Assembly: GCA_937872895.1 (NCBI GenBank)
Contig: CALMUP010000022.1
Coordinates: forward strand, 18,874 to 82,873
Reading direction: 5' to 3'
Source of the DNA: an uncultured Verrucomicrobiota bacterium
GTDB lineage: Bacteria > Verrucomicrobiota > Kiritimatiellia > CAIVKH01
Length of the DNA: 64,000 nt
A program made the translations under genes and the position numbers. Below are positions 54,679-63,068 of this stretch, one piece after another (the first letter of the stretch is position 1; each line of letters begins with the position of its first letter). The notes beneath the pieces were generated by a model. The model did no database searches, was not told the origin of the DNA, and saw only the letters and a list, made by a program, of their open reading frames with translations.

Positions 54679-55434
54679 CTACCGGTTCCAGCGGCTGCGA
54701 AACGAATCGAGTGCGGCATGGCTGGTCAGGTCGAAATGAAGCGGCGTGATGGAAACGTGGCCTGCGATCAGGGCCTGAACATCGGTACCGGTCTGGCCGG
54801 GCGCCAATTCCATGTCACCGTCCATCCAGTAATACAGGTTGCCTCGGGGATCGGTGCGGCGGTGAAACACTTCCTTGAACTGGGAGCGCGCCATGGTGGT
54901 GACGGTATATCCCTTCACGTCCTCCACCGGGATGTTCGGTACGTTCACATTCAGCAGGATACCGGGGGGTAATCCCTCGCGCGCTACCTGATTCGCCACA
55001 TCGCGGGCGACGACGGCCGCAGTTGCCCACCGGGGTTCGGTAAAGGTGTTGATGGAAATGGCGATGCTCGGGATGCCAAGGATGGTGCCTTCGGTCGCGG
55101 CGGACACCGTGCCGGAATAGATTACGCTGATGCCGGCATTCGGTCCGAGGTTGATCCCGCTGATGATGAGGTCGGGCGGGTGGGGGAGCAGGGCTTCAAC
55201 CGCCAGCTTCACGCTATCGGCGGGTGTTCCTCCGATCGCATACCCGCGAAATCCGTTACCCTTGTCGACCGGCATTACCTTGATCGGGTCGGAAATGGTG
55301 ATGGCGTGGCCCACCGCGCTCTTCTGCGAATCCGGGGCGGCCACGGTGATTTCACCCAGATCGCGCACCGCCTCGTACAGGGCGGCAATCCCGGGGGCAT
55401 GGATGCCATCGTCGTTGCTCAAGAGAATGTGCAT
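54679..55434 (-). CDS. surE: 5'-nucleotidase SurE
   Basis: The 251-aa enzyme dephosphorylates nucleoside monophosphates and is a conserved stress-survival protein. MHILLSNDDGIHAPGI carries the metal-binding Asp pair, SGINLGPNAGISVIYSGTVS is the other catalytic segment, and AAPDSQKSAVGHAIT contributes the active-site Ser. ATG 55434 directly precedes the conserved start; a 14-residue longer frame from 55476 is possible but neither has a ribosome site. It diverges from the pilus operon. Confidence 0.93.
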   Translation of the reverse strand: MHILLSNDDGIHAPGIAALYEAVRDLGEITVAAPDSQKSAVGHAITISDPIKVMPVDKGNGFRGYAIGGTPADSVKLAVEALLPHPPDLIISGINLGPNAGISVIYSGTVSAATEGTILGIPSIAISINTFTEPRWATAAVVARDVANQVAREGLPPGILLNVNVPNIPVEDVKGYTVTTMARSQFKEVFHRRTDPRGNLYYWMDGDMELAPGQTGTDVQALIAGHVSITPLHFDLTSHAALDSFRSRWNR

Positions 55435-55531
55435 GGGGCAACGGTGCCACGAGGTGAGGGGCGGTTCAAGTGACATCGGTGTAAATGTCGCTGAATCAAC
55501 CCTTCATTCCCGATTTTTTTATTTTGCATGG

Positions 55532-55560
55532 TTGACCTGCTTCAAGGCCCTACCTATACT
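55532..55560 (+). promoter_or_regulatory. Promoter of the type IV pilus operon
   Basis: TTGACC (55532-55537) and TATACT (55555-55560) are exactly 17 bases apart and each matches five of six consensus positions. The start point would be near 55567, about 48 bases before the first gene. It is the best sigma70-type match in the window. Confidence 0.65.
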
Positions 55561-55614
55561 TTGGCCATCGAATCGTACCAGCACGACAGCGCCTATGTTC
55601 CCTGGAGCCCAACA

Positions 55615-56211
55615 ATGAATAAACGACTCGCACGACTGGCTGGATCAATCTTCGTCGCGAGCCTGTTGATGTTGCCGGTCGATACAGTGGCCCAGCCCCC
55701 GGCCGGCGCACCGGGCGCGCGTTCCCCGGTCGCTGTCCGGAAGGTGGATGGAGGCAAGGCTTCCACGCCGGTATTTGCCGTGAAGGGTCCCGGCACCTCA
55801 GCCAGTCGTACCAAGGATTGGTTCCAGGTCTATGCCGAATATGATACCGAAGTCGATTGGGTGGATGAATTGAGTTTCACCTTCTACGTGTTGGTCAAGG
55901 GGCGTACCAAGGATGTGCCCCCGTTTTCCCTGTTCAAGGGCGAAGTCAGCTACATTCACATTCCGCGCGGCCGAAAGCATATCGCTGACATGTTCCTGCA
56001 CCCCAACATCATTGACCGGTTTGGTGATGTTGAGCGGGTGGCGGTCGAGGTTCGTCAGGGTGGGCGGGTTTTGGAGCGCGGCGGCAAACCGGCCTTGACC
56101 GAGGCTTGGTGGGAGCGGTTATCGCCCATCGAGGGGGTATTGTTGAATCGCAGCCAGACCCCGTTTGCGCTGGTCAACATCGACGACTACGAAATCATCA
56201 AGGCCAAGTAA
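55615..56211 (+). CDS. Amuc_1102-like pilus-operon secreted protein
   Basis: The 198-aa protein has a signal peptide (SIFVASLLMLPVDTVAQPPA) and a single compact domain with DWFQVYAEYDTEVDWVDELS, FYVLVKGRTKDVPPFSLFKG and PRGRKHIADMFLHPNIIDRF. It occupies the position of Amuc_1102 at the head of the Akkermansia pilus locus, and the content fits my memory of that family; biochemical function is unknown. ATG 55615 is chosen for the CTGGAG ribosome site and the signal peptide; the longer in-frame start at 55528 overlaps the promoter. PilM starts 27 bases later. Confidence 0.75.
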   Translation: MNKRLARLAGSIFVASLLMLPVDTVAQPPAGAPGARSPVAVRKVDGGKASTPVFAVKGPGTSASRTKDWFQVYAEYDTEVDWVDELSFTFYVLVKGRTKDVPPFSLFKGEVSYIHIPRGRKHIADMFLHPNIIDRFGDVERVAVEVRQGGRVLERGGKPALTEAWWERLSPIEGVLLNRSQTPFALVNIDDYEIIKAK

Positions 56212-56238
56212 TCACCCGCCCATTCTGGATCACGCATC

Positions 56239-57942
56239 ATGGCAAAAGGACACCGTATTCTCGCGTTGGATATCGGCGCGGGAAGCATCAAGCTTGCTGA
56301 ATTCATTTCCCTGCGTGATGGCAGCGTCGAGTTGGTGAATTTCGGTGTCAGTTCCCTCGGCGGTGAGGCCGCGAGTGATACCGAGCGCCATGCCATCATA
56401 ACTGCCACGATCAAGGAATTGATGCATGACTGCCAGATAAAGCCTGGTCCGGTCTTGTTGTCGGTATCGGGTCAGTCCGTTTTTTCCCGCTTCGTGAAAT
56501 TGCCTCCGGTGGACAAGGACAAGGTCTACCAGATCATCATGTACGAGGCCCAGCAGAACGTCCCGTTCCCGATCAATGAGGTCGTGTGGGATTACCAGTT
56601 GATCGGACGTGGCGAGGGTGAGCTCGATGTGATGCTGGCGGCGATCAAGGCGGATATTATCGTCGGCCTGACCGATGCGGTAGATGCCGCCGGCTTGCAG
56701 ACCGACCTGGTCGATGTCGCCCCGATGGCCCTCTACAATGCCGTACGGTACAATTACAGCGATCATGCCGGTTGTACCCTCGTTGTGGATATCGGTGCCC
56801 GCTCCACCGACCTGATCTTCATGGAACAGGGTAGGGTATTCATCCGATCCGTACCCGTGGCAGGAAACGCCATCACCCAGCAGATCATGCGCGAGTTCGA
56901 GCTGTCGCATGATGACGCCGAGGAAATGAAAAAGGCACATGCTTTCGTATCCTTCGGTGGTGCCTACGAAGACCCGAAGAGCGAAGTGGCGGGCAAGGTT
57001 TCCAAGATTGTGCGGAATGTGATGACCCGCATGCATGCGGAAATCGACCGGTCGATCAAGTTCTACCGAACCCAGCAGAACGGGATGCAGCCCTCGCTCG
57101 TCCTGTTGACTGGTGGTAGTGCGATGATCCCGTACCTCGACACCTTCCTGAAGGAAAAACTGAAGGTGGATGTCGATTTCCTGAATCCGTTTGTGAATGT
57201 TCCCGTGGATAAGGGTATTTCGAGCGAACACATCGGCAAGCATACCCACGAGCTGTCTCAGGTGGTTGGACTGGCTCTCCGCAATGTGCTGGCCTGCCCG
57301 ATCGAGATCAATCTGCTTCCGCCAAAAGTAGTCGCCGAGAAGGATTTTCGCCGTCGCCAGCCTTTGCTTGTTGTCGCCGCAGTTGGTGTCGCACTGGTTG
57401 TCGGGATGTGGGCCCTGTTTTTCGGGAAGATGGCCGCTACCACCGAACATCATCAAGAACAGGTCCAAGGGCGGGTTTCCGAATTGGAAGCCCTGGAGCT
57501 TCCGCTCAGGAATCTGGAACGGGAAATCGCAGGCTATCAAGAACGCCTCGCTACACTGGACCGAGTCGTCAGCCAACGTTCCGCCCTTCCGGCCTTGCTG
57601 ATGGAGGTCCAGAAGGTGTTGCCGCCCGATCTCTGGCTGGCCGATGTCACACTTCAACGGGCTCCGGCAGGTAGTGCTGACCAGGTGCGTGGTGGCGGAG
57701 GGACCGTGCGCGGTGAACCGGCGATTTCGGCGGGTGTAATCACCGGATTGACCGTCCGCGGTGTAGGGTACATTGACAGGGTTCAGTCGTCGGATTACGT
57801 CAGCCGCTTTCGCGATGCGTTGCGTGCGTCGGAATCATTCTCGATCAGCACGGAGTTTATTTCCCTCCCGACACCGGCTGCCGGTGAATATACGCGTGAA
57901 TTCACGCTGTCGATCGTCCTGGAAAAACCGTTGAACCTATGA
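56239..57942 (+). CDS. pilM: PilM-PilN-like fusion, type IV pilus assembly ATPase-fold protein
   Basis: The 567-aa product starts with the actin-like PilM fold: LALDIGAGSIKLAEFISL, LSVSGQSVFSRFVKLPPVDK, MYEAQQNVPFPINEVVWDY, TLVVDIGARSTDLIFMEQGR and LLTGGSAMIPYLDTF. After INLLPPKVVAEKDFRRRQP, normally the docking motif at the start of PilN, one membrane segment (LLVVAAVGVALVVGMWALFF), a coiled coil and a PilN-like ferredoxin-type domain follow. PilM and PilN are thus joined in one chain. It should sit at the inner membrane below the secretin. The TGA overlaps the next ATG. Confidence 0.9.
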   Translation: MAKGHRILALDIGAGSIKLAEFISLRDGSVELVNFGVSSLGGEAASDTERHAIITATIKELMHDCQIKPGPVLLSVSGQSVFSRFVKLPPVDKDKVYQIIMYEAQQNVPFPINEVVWDYQLIGRGEGELDVMLAAIKADIIVGLTDAVDAAGLQTDLVDVAPMALYNAVRYNYSDHAGCTLVVDIGARSTDLIFMEQGRVFIRSVPVAGNAITQQIMREFELSHDDAEEMKKAHAFVSFGGAYEDPKSEVAGKVSKIVRNVMTRMHAEIDRSIKFYRTQQNGMQPSLVLLTGGSAMIPYLDTFLKEKLKVDVDFLNPFVNVPVDKGISSEHIGKHTHELSQVVGLALRNVLACPIEINLLPPKVVAEKDFRRRQPLLVVAAVGVALVVGMWALFFGKMAATTEHHQEQVQGRVSELEALELPLRNLEREIAGYQERLATLDRVVSQRSALPALLMEVQKVLPPDLWLADVTLQRAPAGSADQVRGGGGTVRGEPAISAGVITGLTVRGVGYIDRVQSSDYVSRFRDALRASESFSISTEFISLPTPAAGEYTREFTLSIVLEKPLNL

Positions 57943-58970
57943 ATTTCCGCAAAAACAGTATTCTGATCGTCGGCCTCGGCGTTGCGCTTGTTCTCTTGAT
58001 CATCGCGCTGTTCTTCCTGATCACCGCACAGTCATCCTACACCGAACGCTGGAATCAGATGAATGCGGCCATGAGCCGGTTAACGGCCTTGAACAACCGC
58101 AGTCCATTCCCGTCCACCGAAAATATCGACGCGACCACGGCCCAGCGTGATGTCATCAAAGCGAGTTACAGTGATGTGGTACGGCAATTGCGCGGGGCGC
58201 AACTCGCCGCTGAGACCATTGAGCCGGCTCGCTTTGCCCAAATGCTAGAAGCGGCCATCCGACGCATTCGCGAAAAGGCTGCCGTCGAAGGTACGACAAT
58301 GCCTGCGGAACCGGGTCTCGGCTTCCGCGATTACGCGGCCGGTAAGTTGCCCCCCAACGATACCAACGTCATGGATCGGCTGGTATTCCAGATCAAGGCC
58401 ATCGAGCACCTGGTTTCCTTGTTGGTCGATGCCAAGGTGGCTTCGATCGACGGATTGCAGCGTGAGCATTTCGATGTAGCCGCCGTCGCGGCACCGGTGG
58501 AGGACACCTCGGGTCGGGGATCACGAGGGGCAGCACCGGTGGACACGATGCGAACGGATGGTCGCGTTGGGCAGGGCGGCGTACCCGTCCCCGGAACCAG
58601 TCCGCTTTACACCACCGAACGTTTGACTGTTCAATACACGGCACGGGAGAGTGCCGTGTGGGAATCCTTGAGCCGTCTGGCGTCCAGTCCGGTGTGTTAT
58701 GTGATCGTGGATGTACAACTTGCCAACACTGCGCAGAATCTGGGCAAGCCGGTAGATCTTAAATCCAGGGTAGCCACGGTTGTGGCTACCAGACCTTCGC
58801 CGATCAGTCCGCTCGGTACGGTACCATCTGGTGCCTCCGCCATCGCGGCCGGGATAGAGTCCCTGAGCCGTGAAGAGCGGGTGGTGGGTGGACGCGAACT
58901 GGTTAAGGTCAGCCTGGTGGTGGATATGTATCGTTTCCGGGATGCAGTTGAAGGGGAGGGCGCCCCATGA
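57939..58970 (+). CDS. Amuc_1100-like inner-membrane pilus protein (PilO-like position)
   Basis: The 343-aa protein has one N-terminal membrane segment (ILIVGLGVALVLLIIALFFL), a coiled-coil stretch of about 80 residues and a C-terminal domain with LTVQYTARESAVWESLSRLA. By position and layout it corresponds to Akkermansia Amuc_1100, which has been studied as a host-active protein, and is analogous to PilO in other systems. It overlaps both neighbours by four bases (ATGA on each side), so it is made with PilM/N and the next protein. A low-complexity G/R-rich linker sits around residues 188-215. Confidence 0.78.
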   Translation: MNFRKNSILIVGLGVALVLLIIALFFLITAQSSYTERWNQMNAAMSRLTALNNRSPFPSTENIDATTAQRDVIKASYSDVVRQLRGAQLAAETIEPARFAQMLEAAIRRIREKAAVEGTTMPAEPGLGFRDYAAGKLPPNDTNVMDRLVFQIKAIEHLVSLLVDAKVASIDGLQREHFDVAAVAAPVEDTSGRGSRGAAPVDTMRTDGRVGQGGVPVPGTSPLYTTERLTVQYTARESAVWESLSRLASSPVCYVIVDVQLANTAQNLGKPVDLKSRVATVVATRPSPISPLGTVPSGASAIAAGIESLSREERVVGGRELVKVSLVVDMYRFRDAVEGEGAP

Positions 58971-60001
58971 GCACGGCCCGTAAACCATCTGGTTTCCTGC
59001 AGCAGCACTACGAAAAAATCTCCGCGTTGGTCGTTCTCGTCGCCATTGTAGTGAGTGGCGGGCTGCTGATCATGAGAATTCAGTCCGGTCACACCGCCGG
59101 GTTCAATCCCAATCAGCTCACTGCAACCAACCCGAAACCGGTCGAACCGCTTACTGTCGCCCCGTTCGAGCAGTTGAAGACCCGGTTGGCCAATCCATTC
59201 ACCATACCCGCCGGTCAGCGTCGTTTGCTGGTTGGTGAATTACGGGTCAGCAGCATCCCGGACGGTCTCCCGATACCCTTTGACGCCGAAATTTGTCCGT
59301 TCACTGGTACGGCCCAGCCGAGGAGCATCAACATAGCCGAGCGCGACACTGACGGCGACGGCATGCCGGACGTGTGGGAAGAACAATACGGGTTGAATCC
59401 GCTTGATCCGTCTGACGCGTCCGGTGACTTGGATGGAGATGGTTTCAGCAATCTGGAGGAGTTCCTGGGCAAGTCGGATCCTTCGCTGGCCACGGATACT
59501 CCGCCTCCACCAGCCAAACTTCGTCTGGTGCGCGCCCAGGTGATTCCGTTCAAGCTCCGGTTCCTCGGAGTTTCACGAATCTCGGATAACGAAGTCCGTT
59601 ATCAGCTTAACCTGCGCACACTCGAGAGAACCTACTTCCCACGCATGAACGAGGAGGTCGAAGGGTACACCGTAGTTGCTTATGACGAGAAAGGTCCGGA
59701 TGGGCCGGTGTTGACCCTGCAGCAAGGGGACAAGCGAATCAACCTGGTTCAGGGACGCGTGGTGGATCAACAGGCACGTACCGCAGCCTTGGTTTTCCTC
59801 GTGGATGGCCAGCGGTTCAGGGTAAATATCGGGGAAGGCATTACTTTGCTCGGTCGCGAATACAAAGTCATTGACATCAGCGATATGCGTGTCGTAATAC
59901 GCGACGAAGAGGCGGGCAGGGACTACATGGTTGATCCGCTTTCCGCCGATGAACGTGATGCGCTTTCGACCGGTGCCGTCCGCTCGGGGACGACACTGTG
60001 A
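58967..60001 (+). CDS. Amuc_1099-like pilus-operon membrane protein
   Basis: The 344-aa protein has one membrane segment (ISALVVLVAIVVSGGLLIMR) and a periplasmic part. A DTDGDGMPDVWEEQYGLNPL...DLDGDGFSNLEEF calcium-binding stretch lies in the middle, followed by a beta-rich region with LRFLGVSRISDNEVRYQLNL and a SH3-like VFLVDGQRFRVNIGEGITLL segment. It occupies the Amuc_1099 position, analogous to PilP between the inner-membrane complex and the secretin. Its ATG overlaps the upstream stop (ATGA). Confidence 0.75.
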   Translation: MSTARKPSGFLQQHYEKISALVVLVAIVVSGGLLIMRIQSGHTAGFNPNQLTATNPKPVEPLTVAPFEQLKTRLANPFTIPAGQRRLLVGELRVSSIPDGLPIPFDAEICPFTGTAQPRSINIAERDTDGDGMPDVWEEQYGLNPLDPSDASGDLDGDGFSNLEEFLGKSDPSLATDTPPPPAKLRLVRAQVIPFKLRFLGVSRISDNEVRYQLNLRTLERTYFPRMNEEVEGYTVVAYDEKGPDGPVLTLQQGDKRINLVQGRVVDQQARTAALVFLVDGQRFRVNIGEGITLLGREYKVIDISDMRVVIRDEEAGRDYMVDPLSADERDALSTGAVRSGTTL

Positions 60002-60084
60002 TGAAACCCTTATTCCAGTGGGCAGTTCGGTTTGAAAATAATATCGCAGTTTTGAAAAACGTCAGATCCATCAGGAGCACAGGC

Positions 60085-62949
60085 ATGAGATCCATCCGCA
60101 TCGCATCCATATTCGCCTTCACGGTCGCCACTTCCTATTTCTTCGCCGCGACCGCACAGGAGGTGAACTTCGACGATTTGCTGAGCGAGTTGGATTTTTC
60201 GGCTTCAACTTCGGCGACTCCCAGCGATGTGACGGAACCCCTTTCCGGCGTTGATGCGGCTCCGGTTGCTGACGACAGTGTGGATACTGCCTCGATGGAT
60301 GCGCTGTTCGAGGAGATGAGTGCGGAGGACACCGCACCCGCTCCGGAGGATCTTGTCGTGGAACCCGCCAATTCGGCCGTCGAAGCATTTGATGATGCCG
60401 GTTCCTTTACCGTCGATACCATGCCTGCAGCCGACGCGGTTGAAACGATCGTCGAGGAGGAGGCCGTGGATTTCGCCCCGGCTGGCGAGGCTGGCGTTGA
60501 TTCCGTCGTTGAGATTGCACCCGTCGTACCAGCCGTTCCCGATGCCTCCAGGAAGGCCGATGCCAAATTGATGGCGCAGCAGGAGGAGGTACGTCGTCAG
60601 GAACGTGAACTTCGTGGCCGCAAGAGTTTTGACGCCGGCATCGTTGCCTTGGCCGCCGGCAACTACGATGAAGCGGTCAAATTGCTGGAGGATGCCAAGC
60701 AGAACATTCCCGAGCGACCGGCGAATGACGCGATTCGCGCTCAGATTCGCGAGAACCTATCCGAGGCCTACACCGAGGTGACGCGGGCCCAGATTGACAA
60801 GGATTTGACCTATGCCCGACGCACGGTCAACGAAGCGTTGTCCAACGCTCCGGGTAATCGCCGTGCCCAAGCCCTCGAGAAACGCGTTAGCGCGCGTGAA
60901 AAGAAGGTTGCCGAGGAGGTGGCCCGCCCGAAATCCGTCATGGAGCAGAAGAAGTACAGCGATAAGTACGCGGAGATTGACCACTTGCTGCGTGAAGGAC
61001 GCGACCTGTTCGACGCCCGCGAATACAACGACGCGGAGCGTACGTTTGAGAAGGTGTTGATCCTTGACGAGTACAATGTTGAGGCCATGCGGTTCCTGCG
61101 CAAGATTGAAGAACGGCGTTTTGATATCCGAACCAAGGAACGCGAGGCCACGGTGGCTGGCATGATGGCGATGGTGCGCGACACCTGGAACCCCCCGATT
61201 CGCACCGATGTAGTGTTGCCCCCCGGTATGGAAAACCAGACAACGGTTGACTCCCTGACCAACCAGCAGAAATTGCAGAAGAAGATGGAGAGCATCATCA
61301 TCCCCTCCATCGAATTTCGCCAAGCCAACATTACCGATGTGGTCAACTTCCTGGTCGATGCGAGCGTCGCCGGCGATCCTGAGTCCATCGGTGTGAATAT
61401 TATCTTGAAACTCACATCCGGCGAGGGTGGGGGTTCAGCTCCAGCCCCGGCGGCCCGTCCGGTGGATGATTTTGGATTCGGTGGTGATTTCGGCGCTCCG
61501 GCTTCTGATTTCGGGGTTTCATCGGCCCCTGCGGGAGCTGCCAATGTCCCCGCCATTACGCTGAACTTGCGCCGAATCAACCTGCTTGATGCAATCAAGT
61601 ACATTACCGAGGTCGCGGATCTTCGCTATCGTCTGGAAGACAATGTCGTCATCATTACCCCGGCGAATATCGTTTCCGGCCGCGTGGTGACGCGCATGTA
61701 CCCGGTTCAGCCTTCGATTCTCGACGTGATCGTTGAGCGGGGTGAAGTGGACGACCAGTCTCGCACCGGCGATTTTGTCGGCATGGGACAACAGACGACC
61801 ATCAAGCGCAGCGATGTGAAGGACTTCTTCGAGCGTGCCGGTGTTCCGTTCCCGCAGGGTACCTCGATTACCTACAACCAGAGCATCAGCCAGTTGATTG
61901 TTGCGAATACGGCGGAGAACCTCGAAACATTCGAGCGTATCCTTTCCCGCTTGAATGTCATCCCGAACCAGGTCGAGATCGAGGCCCGTTTTGTCGAAGT
62001 GAATCAGGACAATCTTGAAGAGTTGGGCTTCCAGTGGTTCCTGACCGACAACTGGGAAATTGCCCAGCGGGGTGGCATCGGCTCTCCGGCTGGCCAGGAG
62101 ACGTTCATGGCCAAGGCTGATCCAAACGGCCTGACCAAGGGCAACCGTTTCTTCGGCTCGGATCTGGCCACGGGCGCCATCCAGCCGATCACCACAGTTA
62201 CGCAAAACCCCAACCAGTTCCCGCTTGGTGGCATCCTCAGTTTTGCCTCGGTGTTGACCAATCCCGAGTTACAGGTGGTCATTCAGGCCTTGTCCCAGAA
62301 GGGCAATTCCGATCTGCTTTCCGCGCCTCGTATCACCACGCGCAGCGGCGTGAATGCCCAAATCCAGGTTGTTACGGAAATCATCTACCCGACCGAATTC
62401 GAGGTCACCGAGCCCTCGCTTCAAACATCCAATGCCGGGGAAGGTGGCAACAACCTGGTTACCCCGCCCACAGTCACACCGGGTTCGTTCCAGACCCGCG
62501 AAGTAGGTGTGATCCTGAACGTAACTCCGACGGTCGGTCCCGATGGTTACACCATCGACTTGACGCTTGCCCCGGAGGTGGCCGAGTTGGTTGACTGGCT
62601 GCAGTATGGTTCGACAATCAGCGCGGGTGGCCAAAGCTTCACCTTCAACATCCCACAGCCGGTTTTTGCCAGTCGCAATGTAACCACCAGCATCGTGGTC
62701 TGGGATGGCCAGACCGTCGTGATGGGTGGCTTGATCCGCGAAGACCTGGTCAAATACGAGGACAAGGTTCCTTTGCTGGGCGATATCCCGCTGCTGGGTC
62801 GCTTGTTCCGCAGCAAGGGCGAATTCAGCCAGAAGAAGAACCTGCTTATTTTCGTGACCGCTCGTTTGGTGGGTCCGGATGGCAAGCCGCTGCAACGTGA
62901 CAGCGGGTTGCCGGGTGCGGATCAAGCCTTGGCTCCTGGCGCGAACTAA
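60085..62949 (+). CDS. pilQ: Type IV pilus secretin PilQ (Amuc_1098-like)
   Basis: The 954-aa outer-membrane secretin has a signal peptide (IASIFAFTVATSYFFAATAQ), an acidic A/D/E/V-rich stretch and a TPR-like helical region. Periplasmic N domains follow (IINVILKL-like here VNIILKLTSGE, ITLNLRRINLLDAIKYITEV, VPFPQGTSITYNQSISQLIV). The secretin core ends VPLLGDIPLLGRLFRSKGEF plus KKNLLIFVTARLVGPDG. ATG 60085 is favoured over GTG 59998 because AGGAGC is seven bases upstream and the signal peptide then starts the protein; the longer form would put 29 unrelated residues first. It is the last gene of the pilus operon. Confidence 0.92.
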   Translation: MRSIRIASIFAFTVATSYFFAATAQEVNFDDLLSELDFSASTSATPSDVTEPLSGVDAAPVADDSVDTASMDALFEEMSAEDTAPAPEDLVVEPANSAVEAFDDAGSFTVDTMPAADAVETIVEEEAVDFAPAGEAGVDSVVEIAPVVPAVPDASRKADAKLMAQQEEVRRQERELRGRKSFDAGIVALAAGNYDEAVKLLEDAKQNIPERPANDAIRAQIRENLSEAYTEVTRAQIDKDLTYARRTVNEALSNAPGNRRAQALEKRVSAREKKVAEEVARPKSVMEQKKYSDKYAEIDHLLREGRDLFDAREYNDAERTFEKVLILDEYNVEAMRFLRKIEERRFDIRTKEREATVAGMMAMVRDTWNPPIRTDVVLPPGMENQTTVDSLTNQQKLQKKMESIIIPSIEFRQANITDVVNFLVDASVAGDPESIGVNIILKLTSGEGGGSAPAPAARPVDDFGFGGDFGAPASDFGVSSAPAGAANVPAITLNLRRINLLDAIKYITEVADLRYRLEDNVVIITPANIVSGRVVTRMYPVQPSILDVIVERGEVDDQSRTGDFVGMGQQTTIKRSDVKDFFERAGVPFPQGTSITYNQSISQLIVANTAENLETFERILSRLNVIPNQVEIEARFVEVNQDNLEELGFQWFLTDNWEIAQRGGIGSPAGQETFMAKADPNGLTKGNRFFGSDLATGAIQPITTVTQNPNQFPLGGILSFASVLTNPELQVVIQALSQKGNSDLLSAPRITTRSGVNAQIQVVTEIIYPTEFEVTEPSLQTSNAGEGGNNLVTPPTVTPGSFQTREVGVILNVTPTVGPDGYTIDLTLAPEVAELVDWLQYGSTISAGGQSFTFNIPQPVFASRNVTTSIVVWDGQTVVMGGLIREDLVKYEDKVPLLGDIPLLGRLFRSKGEFSQKKNLLIFVTARLVGPDGKPLQRDSGLPGADQALAPGAN

Positions 62950-63068
62950 ACTGCCCTTCAGGTTGGCCCACTGACGGGTCAGCCAGCTGGGATACGGCCG
63001 TTGATCGGTATCGGCGTATTCCGTTCACATTCGACGCTCCGCATGATGATGCTGGGATCGAATGAGGA

